Shown here: piece after piece, positions 41,295 through 50,735 of the stretch
Layout of the letters: each line of letters begins with the position of its first letter
Position numbering within the stretch: the first letter of the stretch is position 1
Assembly: GCF_020099395.1 (NCBI RefSeq)
Contig: NZ_CP083590.1
Location: 6,324,001-6,388,000, forward strand
DNA: 64,000 nt
Origin: Streptomyces mobaraensis
Lineage (GTDB): Bacteria; Actinomycetota; Actinomycetes; Streptomycetales; Streptomycetaceae
Direction: 5' to 3'
Made by a program: the position numbers and the translations under genes
The notes under the pieces: generated by a model
What the model was told of the DNA's origin: nothing
What the model saw: only the letters and a program-made list of their open reading frames with translations
Databases searched by the model: none

Positions 41295-43894
41295 CCGCAC
41301 ACGACGTGCTGGATCTCCGGGAAGTCGACGAGACGCGGGCCGCGGCCGTCGGCGGCAAAGGCGCGCACCTGGGCGCGCTGTCGCGGATCGACGGCATCCA
41401 TGTGCCGGACGGTTTCTGCGTGACCACGGACGCCTTCCGGCGGATCATGGCGGAGGCGCCGTCGATCGGCGATCGGCTCGATCGGCTGTCGCGCGTGGAC
41501 CCGGACGACCGGGAGGCGGTCCGCGCGCTGAGCGCGGAGATCCGCCGGACCGTCGAAGGGGTCGCCGTCCCGGACGACCTCGCCGCGGCGGTCACCCGGG
41601 CGCTCGCCCGGCTCGGCGAGGGCGCGGCCTGCGCCGTCCGGTCCAGCGCCACCGCGGAGGACCTGCCGACGGCCTCCTTCGCCGGCCAGCAGGACACGTA
41701 CCTGAACGTCGTGGGACCCACGGCGGTCCTCCGGCACATCAGCCGGTGCTGGGCCTCGCTGTTCACCGAGCGGGCCGTGACCTACCGCCGGCGGAACGGC
41801 ATCGACCACCGTACGGTCCGGATGGCCGTGGTCGTCCAGCGGATGGTCTTCCCGCGCGCGGCCGGCGTCCTGTTCACGGCCGACCCCGTCACGGGAAACC
41901 GGAAGGTCGCCACCGTGGACGCCGGCTTCGGCCTCGGCGAGGCCCTGGTCTCCGGCCTGGTGAACCCGGACGTCTTCACGGTACGGGACGACGAGGTCGT
42001 CGCCAGGACGATCGCCGTGAAACAGCGGGCCGTCGAGGCCGTGCCCGGCGGTGGTACGCGGGAGGTGGCGGTCGATGCCCGGCGGCGTGAGCGGCCGGCC
42101 CTGACGGACGAGGAGGCCGTGCGGCTCGTCCGGCTCGGGCGGCGGATCGAAGCGCACTTCGGCCGTCCGCAGGACATCGAGTGGTGCCTGGCCGACGACG
42201 GCTTCCGCATCGTCCAGAGCCGGCCGATCACGACGCTGTTCCCCCTCCCCGAGGCCGGCGACCGGGAGAACCGCGTCTATGTCTCCGTCGGTCACGGGCA
42301 GATGATGACGGATCCCATGAAGCCCCTGGGCCTCTCCATGTGGCGGCTGACCGCCATGGTGCCCATGCACGAGGCCGGGGGGAGGCTGTTCGTCGACGTG
42401 ACCCGGCGCCTGGCCGCGCCCGCGAGCCGCGCCGCCCTCCTGGACGTCATCGGGAGGGGTGATCCGCTGACCAGGGACGCCCTGGAGACCGTGCTCGGCC
42501 GTGCCGACTTCGTCGCGCCGCTGCCGGACGCGGCTCCCGGCGGCCCGCCGGCCGGCGGGCCGCCCGCCCCGCTCGACAACGATCCGGCGATCGTCACCGA
42601 GTTGGTCCGGCGGAGCCAGGCGTCCGTCGCCGCCCTGGAGCGCGCCCTCCGGACGAGGACCGGACCCGCGCTGTTCGACTTCCTGCCGGAGGCGTTCGAG
42701 GAACACAAGCGGGTCCTCGGTGATCCGCTGAGCATGCGGGTGATCTCGGCGGGGATGGAGGCCACGTGGTGGCTCAACGACCGCCTGTGGGAATGGCTCG
42801 GCGAGAAGAGCGCCGCCGACACGCTCACCCTGTCCGCCCCCGGCAACGTCACGTCGGAGATGGGACTGGCGCTGCTCGACGTCGCGGACGTGATCCGCCC
42901 GCTGCCGGACGTGGTGGCGTTCCTGCGGGGCGTGGAGGACGAGGACTTCCTCGACGAGCTGCCGAAGCTCGCGGGCGGGACCGAGGCGCGCGACGCCATC
43001 GTTGCCTATCTCGACCGGTACGGCATGCGCTGCGTCGGCGAGATCGACATCACGAGGCCGCGCTGGCGCGAACGTCCCGGCACGCTCGTGCCCGTCATCC
43101 TCGACAGCGTCAGGAACTTCGAACCGGGCGCCGCCGGGCGGCGCTTCGAACAGGGGCGGCGGAAGGCGGAACAGAAGGAGCGGGACGTACTGTCGCGCCT
43201 GCGCGCCCTGCCGGACGGGGACCGGAAGGCCGACGAGACCAAGCGGATGATCGACCGGGTCAGGACGTTCATCGGATACCGGGAGTACCCGAAGTACGAC
43301 ATCGTCTGCCGCTACCTCCTCTACAAACAGGCCCTGTTGGAGGAGGCCCGGCGTCTCGTGCGGGCCGGCGTGCTTCCCGAGCCGGAGGACGCCTTCTACC
43401 TCACCTTCCAGGAACTCCACGACGCCGTGCGCTCGAACCGGGTGGACGGCGGGCTCATCCGGCGGCGCAAGGAGGCGTTCCGCTCGTACCACGCGCTCAC
43501 CCCTCCCCGGGTGCTCACCTCGGACGGCGAGGCCCTCACCGGGGCGTACCGGCGCGACGACGTGCCGGCCGGCGCCCTCGTCGGCCTGCCGGTCTCCGCC
43601 GGGACCGTCGAGGGGCGGGCCCGGGTCGTCCTCGACATGGCGGAGGCCGATCTCGAAGCGGGCGACATCCTCGTCACGGCGTTCACGGACCCCAGCTGGT
43701 CGCCGCTGTTCGTCGGCATCGCGGGCCTGGTGACGGAGGTGGGCGGCCTGATGACCCACGGCGCGGTGGTCGCCCGGGAGTACGGCCTGCCGGCCGTCGT
43801 GGGCGTGGAACGGGCCACCCGGCTGATCCGGGACGGACAGCGCATCCGCGTGCACGGAACCGACGGGTACGTCGAGATTTTGCCGCCTGTGTGA
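41291..43894 (+). CDS. rph: rifamycin-inactivating phosphotransferase Rph
   Basis: 867 residues, the expected length. The N-terminal ATP-binding (PPDK-like) domain has AAAVGGKGAHLGAL and CAVRSSATAEDLPTASFAGQQDTYLN. The end of that domain and entry to the rifamycin-binding domain read IVQSRPITTLFPLPE and VYVSVGHGQMMTDPMKPLGLSMW, the hallmark of Rph. The C-terminal swivelling domain carries the catalytic phospho-His in GGLMTHGAVVAREYGLPAVVGV at residue 823. It uses ATP to phosphorylate the C21 hydroxyl of rifamycins, abolishing RNA polymerase binding. GGAGGT precedes the ATG. It is placed behind an RAE-like element and followed by a rifamycin-type glycosyltransferase. Confidence 0.95.
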   Translation: MTAHDVLDLREVDETRAAAVGGKGAHLGALSRIDGIHVPDGFCVTTDAFRRIMAEAPSIGDRLDRLSRVDPDDREAVRALSAEIRRTVEGVAVPDDLAAAVTRALARLGEGAACAVRSSATAEDLPTASFAGQQDTYLNVVGPTAVLRHISRCWASLFTERAVTYRRRNGIDHRTVRMAVVVQRMVFPRAAGVLFTADPVTGNRKVATVDAGFGLGEALVSGLVNPDVFTVRDDEVVARTIAVKQRAVEAVPGGGTREVAVDARRRERPALTDEEAVRLVRLGRRIEAHFGRPQDIEWCLADDGFRIVQSRPITTLFPLPEAGDRENRVYVSVGHGQMMTDPMKPLGLSMWRLTAMVPMHEAGGRLFVDVTRRLAAPASRAALLDVIGRGDPLTRDALETVLGRADFVAPLPDAAPGGPPAGGPPAPLDNDPAIVTELVRRSQASVAALERALRTRTGPALFDFLPEAFEEHKRVLGDPLSMRVISAGMEATWWLNDRLWEWLGEKSAADTLTLSAPGNVTSEMGLALLDVADVIRPLPDVVAFLRGVEDEDFLDELPKLAGGTEARDAIVAYLDRYGMRCVGEIDITRPRWRERPGTLVPVILDSVRNFEPGAAGRRFEQGRRKAEQKERDVLSRLRALPDGDRKADETKRMIDRVRTFIGYREYPKYDIVCRYLLYKQALLEEARRLVRAGVLPEPEDAFYLTFQELHDAVRSNRVDGGLIRRRKEAFRSYHALTPPRVLTSDGEALTGAYRRDDVPAGALVGLPVSAGTVEGRARVVLDMAEADLEAGDILVTAFTDPSWSPLFVGIAGLVTEVGGLMTHGAVVAREYGLPAVVGVERATRLIRDGQRIRVHGTDGYVEILPPV

Positions 43895-43902
43895 CATTCC
43901 GC

Positions 43903-43917
43903 GTGACGCCCTGTCAC
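43903..43917. promoter_or_regulatory. GTGAC-N5-GTCAC inverted repeat between rph and the glycosyltransferase
   Basis: A perfect 5-5-5 dyad beginning nine bases after the rph stop. It could be an operator for a glycosyltransferase promoter or part of a weak terminator. Confidence 0.45.
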
Positions 43918-43923
43918 GAAAAC

Positions 43924-43951
43924 CCCGGTTCAGGACCTAGCCTGAATCGGG
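43924..43951 (+). terminator. 11-bp hairpin between rph and the glycosyltransferase
   Basis: CCCGGTTCAGG (43924-43934) pairs with CCTGAATCGGG (43941-43951), including one G-U pair, with a six-base loop. It may attenuate read-through from rph, or be a second dyad operator. Confidence 0.45.
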
Positions 43952-43996
43952 CAAAGCATTCCTCGGCAGGGCAAATCCGCACGCGGAAGAAGATTG

Positions 43997-45280
43997 ATGT
44001 CGAAAAAAATTACCATCGTTTCCGTGGGGCTTGGCGGGGACGTTCAGCCGCTCGCCGCGCTGGGCGTAGCGCTGAAGGGGCGGGGTTTCGATGTGCAATT
44101 GATCGGGGCCGGCCGTTACGCGGATACCGTGCGCGGCACCGGAGTGGTGTACAGCGCTGTGGAACCGGACCCCGACGAGCTGCTCATGACCTCCGGCGGG
44201 CAGCGGTTGCTGGGGTGCGGGGACAATCCCGTGGCGTTCGCCCGGTGGCTGCGGCAGGTGGGCGGGCCCGCCGCGGATCGGCTGTTCCGGGGGATTTCCG
44301 CGGTGGCGCGGCCGAGTGACTGCGTCATCTATTCGCCGCTCGCGGTTCCCGCGCAGAGTCTCGCGGAGCGCTGGGGGGCCGTGTCGTTCGCGGCTTCCTT
44401 CGTTCCGCTGCGTCCTACCCGCCATTTCTCGCCGAGCGGACTGGGGCGTTCCCTGGGGGCCGTCGGCAATGTGTGGAGTCTCCGTCTCGCCGAGCAAGTG
44501 ATCTGGCAGGTGTTCCGCCGGCGCGTCAACGCGTGGCGGACGGGGACGCTGGGTCTTCCCCCGTGGCCCTTCGGGGGGCCGTTCGGTGAATGGCGTCGTC
44601 AATCACGGCCCACGTTGTACTGCTACAGCCCGTCCGTGCTGCCGGCTCCGCCCGACTGGCCGTCGAGTGAACACGTTACGGGGTACTGGCTGTTGGACAC
44701 CCCTGCCGGGTGGGAGCCGCCTCGTGCGTTGGCGGAGTTCCTCGGCGCCCAGGGGCCGCCGGTCGTCTACGTCGGCTTCGGGAGCATGCTCACCGATGAT
44801 CCGCACCACCGGCACGAGCTGGTTCGCGATGCCCTGAGCAAAGCCGGTGTGCGGGGCGTGCTGCTCGGGGATCCCGAAGTGACGCCGTCGGACGACCTCG
44901 TCCATGTCGTCCCGGGCGTTCCTCATTCCTGGCTCTTTCCCCGGATGGCCGCGGTCGTCCATCACGGGGGAGCCAGCACCGTGGGCGCCGGTCTGACGGC
45001 GGGAGTTCCCACGGTCGTCTGCCCCCATTTCTTCGACCAGCCGTTCTGGGGGTCCCTCGTGCACGAACTGGGGGTGGGCCCCCGGCCCATTCCGGCCGCC
45101 GAGCTGACCGTCCGCAATCTGGCGGGAGCCATCGTGCAGGCGGTCAACGACCAGGACATGCGCCGCACGGCCGAACGGCTCGGTCACCGGCTGCGGGCGG
45201 AGTCCGGTACCGAGGCGGCCTGCGACATCGTGGAGCGGTCCCTTGACCGGGCGCGCGACCAGGTCGTGTTGACCAGCTGA
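43997..45280 (+). CDS. rgt: GT1-family glycosyltransferase, probable rifamycin glycosyltransferase
   Basis: 427 residues. It is a GT-B fold glycosyltransferase of the macrolide type: N-terminal SVGLGGDVQPLAALGVALKGRGFDVQ, and the nucleotide-sugar motif VPHSWLFPRMAAVVHHGGASTVGAGLTAGVPTVVCPHFFDQPFW near residues 305-350. Rgt enzymes of soil Streptomyces glucosylate rifampin at the C23 hydroxyl. Adjacency to rph and the RAE strongly suggests that role, though GT1 substrate cannot be read from sequence. ATG 43997 (MSKKITIV) is preceded by GGAAG. Its first 400 bp have more A/T at third positions than neighbours, consistent with horizontal acquisition. Confidence 0.8.
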   Translation: MSKKITIVSVGLGGDVQPLAALGVALKGRGFDVQLIGAGRYADTVRGTGVVYSAVEPDPDELLMTSGGQRLLGCGDNPVAFARWLRQVGGPAADRLFRGISAVARPSDCVIYSPLAVPAQSLAERWGAVSFAASFVPLRPTRHFSPSGLGRSLGAVGNVWSLRLAEQVIWQVFRRRVNAWRTGTLGLPPWPFGGPFGEWRRQSRPTLYCYSPSVLPAPPDWPSSEHVTGYWLLDTPAGWEPPRALAEFLGAQGPPVVYVGFGSMLTDDPHHRHELVRDALSKAGVRGVLLGDPEVTPSDDLVHVVPGVPHSWLFPRMAAVVHHGGASTVGAGLTAGVPTVVCPHFFDQPFWGSLVHELGVGPRPIPAAELTVRNLAGAIVQAVNDQDMRRTAERLGHRLRAESGTEAACDIVERSLDRARDQVVLTS

Positions 45281-45584
45281 CGAGGGGCGTACCAGTGAGC
45301 GCTTTCACGACGGTCGTGGTGGCGCGCCCCGTGGAACCCTGAGCCGCCTGGCCGCCACGCGGCCGGTGCTCGTGGCCACCCACCGCCCGCACGCGCCGCC
45401 GGGATCGGCCCACCTCGTCACGATCGCCGCCCCACCACCCGTTCAGGCCGCTCACTGGCACTCCACGCGCTCGAACGAGCCGCCCCCCTCGCGGACTCGA
45501 GCGACGGGCCACGCCGCACCACCCGCCCGGCCCCGGCAACCGAAAGCACCCGGCCTGTGGCCGCTCAAAGGAATGGTTCAGTCG
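45281..45584. other. gap with a 15-codon remnant ORF
   Basis: GTG 45295 opens a 15-residue frame (MSAFTTVVVARPVEP) that stops at 45342. It could be the head of a decayed gene. The rest has no gene I trust. The MMPL frame is open through it but without a good start or codon bias. Confidence 0.35.
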
Positions 45585-47948
45585 ATGGCCGACAAGAAAT
45601 CCGAAAGCGCCACGCTCACGGCGGACGAACCGCCCGCGGCGCGCCGCCGCACCGTGCGCCTCGCGCTGCGCCGACGCGACCCGCTCGGCCCCGCCGTCCC
45701 CTCGGGCCGCCACCGCCGGGTGGCACCCACGGCCGACGGCCCCGGGGAGCGGACGGACGTACTGGGCGCGGTGGCACGGTGGGCGTACCGGCACTGCCGG
45801 CTCGTCCTCGGCTCGGCCGCCTGCCTGTTCCTGCTCTGCGCCCTCGTAGGACTGAGCGCGGGCGACCGGTGGTCCAACGGCGGCGTCATCGCCGACGGCA
45901 CGGCCGCGCAGCGGGCCGAGCGGGCCGCCGAACGGCTGGGGGCCGGCACACCGGACCTCGTCCTGTACGCCCGCTCCGGGCGCCCGGTCGACGCACCCGA
46001 GGTGGCGGAGCGCGGCCGGCGGCTGACCGAACTGGCCGCACGGTCCCCGGGAGTCGCGTCCGCGCAGTCGTACTGGAACACGGGGCTGGAAGCCCTCCGT
46101 TCCGCCGACGGCCGGGGCGCGCTGCTGCGCGTCGACCTCAAAGGGGGCGAGTCCGAGACCGCCCGTACCGCGCGGACCCTGGTACCGGCCCTGCGGGCCG
46201 CCGCGCCCGGGCTCCGGCTGTCGGTGAGCGGTCCCGCCTGGGTCAACGTGTCCGCCACCGACCAGGCGGAGCGGGACCTGCTGCGGTCGGAGCTGTTCGC
46301 CCTGCCGGCCGCGTTCGCCGTCCTGGCGCTGGCCTTCGGTTCCCTGAGCGCGACGCTCGTCCCCCTGGGCATCGGCCTGACCGCGGCGTCGGGGGCCCTG
46401 GCCCTGCTGGCGGCGGTGACCCGGCTGACGCCGGTCTCCGTCTTCGCCGTCAACCTCAGCTGCGCCCTCGGCTTCGGACTGGCCGTCGACTACGCCCTGT
46501 TCACCCTCTCCCGGTACCGGGAGGAGCGCGCCCGGGGGCTGGACGCGGAGGCGGCCGTCGGGCGGGCGATGTCCACCACCGGCCGTGCTGTGACCTTCTG
46601 CGCCCTGACGATGGCGTGGTGCATGGCGTCGCTCCTCATCTTCCCGCTGGGGCTGATCCGTTCGTTGGCGATCGCCTCGCTCGTCGTCGTGGGGTTCTGC
46701 GCGGTGGGCACCCTGTTCCTGATCCCCGCCCTGGTGGCGGTCTTCGGGGGCCGGCTCGACGACGCGAAGCTGTCCCTCCGCCTCCCCTGGCGCCCCCGTA
46801 CCGCCCGGCCGGCGGGCAGTCCCTTCTGGCGGCGGGTCGCCGTCACGGTGACCGGGCGGCCCCTGCTGTGGGCGCTGGCCGGAACCGCCGTGCTGCTGGG
46901 GCTGGCGGCGCCCGTCGTCGGGCTGCGGCCCGCGCTGATGGACGAGACCATCCTGCCGCGCCACGCCGAGGCCCGGACCACCGCGGAAGCGATCCGGACG
47001 GACTTCGCCCACGCTCCCGACCGGCAGCTGACGGTGGTGCTGCCCCGGACGGACCCGGTGACCGGAGCGGCCCAACTGGACGCCTACGCCCGGCGCCTGG
47101 CGGCGCTGCCCGGCGCGGCCCGGGTGAGCACCGAGGCCGGGGACTACGCCGGCGGGCGGCTCACCGCCTCACGGCGCATCGACGCGGGCGGGCGGCACGG
47201 AACGCTGGTCGTGGTGTTCGCCGCGGACGCCCCCCAGTCACCGCGCACCGCCGCCCTGGTCGAGGCCGTCCGCGCCACCCCCGCACCCGGACCGGCACAG
47301 GTCGCCGGCGCCGCCGTGCACCTCGCCGACACCCGGCAGGCCGTGACGGGAGCCCTCGGCCGGTGGGCGGTGCTGATGCTCGGCGGGGTGTTCGTCATGC
47401 TCCTGCTCCTCACCCGGAGCCCCCTGGTCGCGCTGAAGGCCGCGGTCCTGGGCGGCCTCAGCATCGGGGCGGCGACCGGACTGATGGCGCTGCTCTTCCA
47501 GCGGACGCACCTCCTCGGGCCCCCGGCCGGCGGTGGCGGGGGCACGCTGGAGATCACCATGCCGCTGCTGGCGGCCGCCCTGGCCTTCGGACTCTGCGTG
47601 GACTACGAGGTCTTCCTCGTCGCGCGCATGGCGGAGGAATGGCGGCGCACCCGGCGGAACACCGCCTCCATCGTCTTCGGCATCGAGCACACCGGCCGGC
47701 TGTTCACCGCCGCCGCCCTGGTCGTCGCCGTGAGCATGGGGGCGCTGATGGCGGCCCGGATCAGTCTGCTGGTCGTCCTGGGGGCGACGATCGCCGCGAT
47801 CGTGCTCCTGGACGCGACCCTCGTGCGGGGGCTGCTCGTCCCGGCCGTGATGCGGCTGGCGGGCCGGGCGAACTGGTGGACGCCGGCCTGGCGCGGGCGA
47901 ACGGGTCCCGAGGCGGCCGGGGTTCACGGATCGCCGGCACCCGAGTAA
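45585..47948 (+). CDS. MMPL/RND-family transporter
   Basis: 787 residues from ATG 45585; ATG 45573 is an alternative with AAAGGA directly abutting. Twelve hydrophobic helices are arranged as two repeats of one helix, a large extracytoplasmic loop and five helices. Family motifs are VNLSCALGFGLAVDYALFTLSRYREE (proton-relay Asp-Tyr) in the first half and LAAALAFGLCVDYEVFLVARMAEEW in the second. The N-terminal about 60 residues are a basic cytosolic tail. Actinobacterial MMPL proteins export lipids, pigments or drugs by proton antiport. Location behind rph and the glycosyltransferase allows a role in export of modified antibiotic, but that is inference. Confidence 0.88.
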   Translation: MADKKSESATLTADEPPAARRRTVRLALRRRDPLGPAVPSGRHRRVAPTADGPGERTDVLGAVARWAYRHCRLVLGSAACLFLLCALVGLSAGDRWSNGGVIADGTAAQRAERAAERLGAGTPDLVLYARSGRPVDAPEVAERGRRLTELAARSPGVASAQSYWNTGLEALRSADGRGALLRVDLKGGESETARTARTLVPALRAAAPGLRLSVSGPAWVNVSATDQAERDLLRSELFALPAAFAVLALAFGSLSATLVPLGIGLTAASGALALLAAVTRLTPVSVFAVNLSCALGFGLAVDYALFTLSRYREERARGLDAEAAVGRAMSTTGRAVTFCALTMAWCMASLLIFPLGLIRSLAIASLVVVGFCAVGTLFLIPALVAVFGGRLDDAKLSLRLPWRPRTARPAGSPFWRRVAVTVTGRPLLWALAGTAVLLGLAAPVVGLRPALMDETILPRHAEARTTAEAIRTDFAHAPDRQLTVVLPRTDPVTGAAQLDAYARRLAALPGAARVSTEAGDYAGGRLTASRRIDAGGRHGTLVVVFAADAPQSPRTAALVEAVRATPAPGPAQVAGAAVHLADTRQAVTGALGRWAVLMLGGVFVMLLLLTRSPLVALKAAVLGGLSIGAATGLMALLFQRTHLLGPPAGGGGGTLEITMPLLAAALAFGLCVDYEVFLVARMAEEWRRTRRNTASIVFGIEHTGRLFTAAALVVAVSMGALMAARISLLVVLGATIAAIVLLDATLVRGLLVPAVMRLAGRANWWTPAWRGRTGPEAAGVHGSPAPE

Positions 47949-47975
47949 CTCCCGACCGTCAAAGGAAGGCAGGGC

Positions 47976-48872
47976 ATGGCACGGTACTCCCTCACCGGCA
48001 GGACGGTCCTCGTCACCGGCGCGACCGGCGGCATCGGGACGGCCGGCGCCCGCGCGCCGCACGCCCGGGGAGCGAACGTCGTCCTGCTGGGCCGCGACAC
48101 CTCCGCCCTGTCGGCTCTGGCGCGGGAGCCGGGGGCGGAACGCGCACTGCCGCTGCGAGCGGACGTGACCGACCCGGCCGCTATCGACGAGGCGGTGGCG
48201 CGCGCCGAGCACCGCTTCGGAGAACTCGACGTCGTCTTCGCCAACGCGGGCGCCGCCCCCACCCGTCCGACCACGCCGGCGACGATCGATCCCGAGACGT
48301 TCGAGCGCGTCATCGAGGTGAACGTGCTGGGCACGTGGCGCACCGTACGGGCGGCCCTGCCGCACGTCGTCGCCCGCCGCGGCCACGTCCTCGTCAACGC
48401 GTCCGTCTACGCCTACGTCAACGGTGCCGCCAACGCCCCCTACGCGGCCTCGAAGGCCGCGGTCGAGCAGCTCGTCCGCGCGCTGCGGGTGGAGCTGGGA
48501 ACCCGCGGGACCACGGCCGGAGTCCTCTATCCCGGCTGGGTGGAGACGCGGATGTCCCGGGTGGCCTTCGGCGGGGACCCGCTGGCGACCCGGATGCGCG
48601 AAGCCGCGTTCCCGCGTCCGTTCGCCCGGGCGGTCGGCCCCGAGCTGGTGGCGGCCCGCGTCGTGCGGGGGATCGAACGCCGCGCCGCCGCCGTCACCGT
48701 CCCCGGCCGCTGGCGACCGGTCGGCGCGCTGCGCGGCCTCGTCAACCCCCTCGTCGACCGCGCCCTGATCCGGCACGGGCATCTCCAGTCCCTGCTGCGG
48801 ACGCTGGAGGAGGGTGGGGGAGGCCCGATGCGGCAGGCGGAGGCGATGATGACTGCGGGTGAAGAAGCCTGA
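47976..48872 (+). CDS. short-chain dehydrogenase/reductase
   Basis: 298 residues. Classical SDR motifs: cofactor loop TGATGGIG near residue 15, NAG at about 90, and catalytic Ser/Tyr/Lys in VNASVYAYVNGAANAPYAASKAAVEQL. GRDTSALSAL after beta-2 suggests NADP(H). The usual LAR-type alpha helix after the Gly-rich loop is altered to TAGARAPHARGA, which may indicate a local change. The C-terminal 60 residues extend beyond a minimal SDR. GGAAGG precedes ATG. It lies 27 bp downstream of the MMPL gene, so probably in the same transcript. Substrate unknown. Confidence 0.85.
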   Translation: MARYSLTGRTVLVTGATGGIGTAGARAPHARGANVVLLGRDTSALSALAREPGAERALPLRADVTDPAAIDEAVARAEHRFGELDVVFANAGAAPTRPTTPATIDPETFERVIEVNVLGTWRTVRAALPHVVARRGHVLVNASVYAYVNGAANAPYAASKAAVEQLVRALRVELGTRGTTAGVLYPGWVETRMSRVAFGGDPLATRMREAAFPRPFARAVGPELVAARVVRGIERRAAAVTVPGRWRPVGALRGLVNPLVDRALIRHGHLQSLLRTLEEGGGGPMRQAEAMMTAGEEA

Positions 48873-48899
48873 CGGGTGAGGGCCCGCGGACCCGGCGGG

Positions 48900-49859
48900 T
48901 CAGCCACGGCAGCCGTGGACGGTGTCCGCCAACGCCTCCCGCACGGAGGGTCCGGCCCGGCCGGTCAGGGCCCGGCAGGGGGCCGGGTCGAGGAACAGCT
49001 CGCGGGTCAGCAGGGTCGCCAACGCGGGCGGCTGGAGGCCCGGTTGACGCCGGCGCACCGTGTGGACGGCGTGCAGGGCCCCGGTGCCGGCTCGCAGGAG
49101 GGGCGGCGGCAGCCGGTGGACGGGGCGGGGGCGGCCCGCCGCCTCGGCGAAGCGGTGGAGGAGGGTGGCCCAGGCCAGGTTCTCGTCCACGACCGGATAC
49201 GGTCCGGTCGCCCGCTGTTCGAGCGCCCGGACGGTGGCGCGGGCCACGGTGCGGGCGGTGACGACGGCCGTGCCACCAGGTGGGGCCGCCAGGGGCAGGG
49301 GCGAGCGCAGCCAGCGGACGAGCGGTGCCCACAGGGGTGTCCGGCCCGGCGCGGAACCGAACGCGAAGGGGATCTCCAGGACCGTGGCCGCCACCGTGCC
49401 CGCCGCCGTTTCCCGGGCGGCCCGGGCCTGTTCCACGCGGCTCCGGATGTAAGGGTGCCGGCCCGGCAGATCGAGACCGGGCCAGGTGCGGTGCAGCGCC
49501 GTGAAGTAGGAGCCGAGGACGACCGCCCGCGTGCACCCGGTGCGGGCGGCCGCCGCCATCAGCCGCCTGACCGGTGCGACGTTGCGCGTCTCGAAGTACC
49601 GGTAGGCCGGTGCCGGGGGAACGGCGCGGTCGTCCGCGCCGGCGGCGAAGACGAGGCCGTCGTGGTCCTGTAACAGGTCGGTGAGGCGGTCGCAGGTCGC
49701 GATGTCCACCGTGCGGGTGGTCACGTTCCCGTGCGGGTGCGTGTTCGTGCCGGGACGTCGGGCCACCGCGGTGACGTCGTGTCCGCTCGCCACGAGCTCT
49801 CGCGTCACGTGGTGGCCGAGGAATCCGGTGGCGCCGATCACCAGGACGCGAAGGGACAT
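48900..49859 (-). CDS. NAD(P)-dependent epimerase/NmrA-like protein
   Basis: 319 residues from ATG 49859. The N-terminal Rossmann motif is VLVIGATGFLGHHVTRELVASGHDVTAVAR. The extended-SDR/atypical features include FAAGADDRAVPPAPAYRYFETRN and VVLGSYFTALHRTWPG, with Tyr and Lys not in the usual YxxxK spacing, so catalytic activity is doubtful. It converges on the SDR gene with a 27-bp gap. A sugar- or isoprenoid-modifying role is possible. The frame is open much further upstream, but that part lies antisense to the secreted HAD gene and is not coding. Confidence 0.78.
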   Translation of the reverse strand: MSLRVLVIGATGFLGHHVTRELVASGHDVTAVARRPGTNTHPHGNVTTRTVDIATCDRLTDLLQDHDGLVFAAGADDRAVPPAPAYRYFETRNVAPVRRLMAAAARTGCTRAVVLGSYFTALHRTWPGLDLPGRHPYIRSRVEQARAARETAAGTVAATVLEIPFAFGSAPGRTPLWAPLVRWLRSPLPLAAPPGGTAVVTARTVARATVRALEQRATGPYPVVDENLAWATLLHRFAEAAGRPRPVHRLPPPLLRAGTGALHAVHTVRRRQPGLQPPALATLLTRELFLDPAPCRALTGRAGPSVREALADTVHGCRG

Positions 49860-50102
49860 GCCGCCTCTTCTCTCGGGACGCGGAGCTTCTCTCGTGACGC
49901 GGAGCCGGACACCGGCCTCCCGTGCAGTGTGCACACCGAGGGCGGGGAGAACCAGAGCGACGGGGTCACGCGATCGTGACGCCGTTGTCTGCCTGGCGCC
50001 GGGGGGTGAACTCGGAGGAAAACACCCCGAGATGGGGGTGACACGTGATGCGCAGGGGTAGAGCGGGGTGAACTGGTGCGCGTGAGGAAAGGGTGACGAC
50101 GT

Positions 50103-50735
50103 ATGAACAGATCCGCCTCCAAGGGCTCCGCGCGGATACGCCTCGCGCTGAGCGCGGCTCTGGTGTGGGCCGCGCTCGGCGCCACGGCGAGCGCGGCGCC
50201 GCTCGACGACGCGGACGGAGTCGCGGCAGCGGGTGCCGCCGCCCGGGAACGAGGCTGCCCCGTCGTGTATTTCGACCTGGGCGAGACCCTCGTGCACACC
50301 GCCGCCGACGGCGGCATCGGCTACCGGCCCGGCGCGGCCTCCTACCTGCGCGCCCTGCGCGTACGCCGCGTTCCCGTCGGCCTGATCACCAATGTGCCGC
50401 CCTCCTGGGGCAGGACCGACGCCGAGCGCGCCGCCAGGCTGCGGAAGGAGGTCGACGCCACGTGGCGGGGGCCCGCGCCTTTCGCCTGGAAGGACTTCGG
50501 CGACCGCGTCCTCACCCCGCGTACCGAGGCGGAACGCAAACCGGCCCCCGCCCTCTGGCGGAGGGCGAAGGCCGGTTCGGGCCGCTGCCGCGTCGTCTAT
50601 CAGGCGGAGACGGCCGAGGAGGTCAGAGCGGCTTCCTCGCTCGGGTTCGTGTCGTATCAGGTCGGCCGGCCGCACCGGCCGGCGTTCCTCCCGGTCCGGC
50701 TGGTCGAACTCCTCGGCCGGCGCTCCCCCGCCTGA
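50103..50735 (+). CDS. secreted HAD-superfamily-like protein
   Basis: 210 residues. A Sec signal peptide (about 1-32, MNRSASKGSARIRLALSAALVWAALGATASAAP) is followed by a HAD-like domain. Motif I reads VVYFDLGETLVH, where DLGET stands for the usual DxDxT, so the second Asp is Gly. Motif II is GLITNVPPSW (Thr), and the motif III Lys is in AERKPAPALW. HAD proteins are normally cytosolic, so a signal peptide is unusual. The lost general acid/base Asp points to a phosphotransferase with altered chemistry or a non-catalytic protein. Its last 113 bp overlap the convergent MFS gene. Confidence 0.7.
   Translation: MNRSASKGSARIRLALSAALVWAALGATASAAPLDDADGVAAAGAAARERGCPVVYFDLGETLVHTAADGGIGYRPGAASYLRALRVRRVPVGLITNVPPSWGRTDAERAARLRKEVDATWRGPAPFAWKDFGDRVLTPRTEAERKPAPALWRRAKAGSGRCRVVYQAETAEEVRAASSLGFVSYQVGRPHRPAFLPVRLVELLGRRSPA

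Noticed and set aside
45366..45572. N-terminal extension of the MMPL transporter
   Set aside because: Pro/His/Arg-rich, without codon bias or ribosome-binding site; the protein more likely starts at 45573 or 45585.
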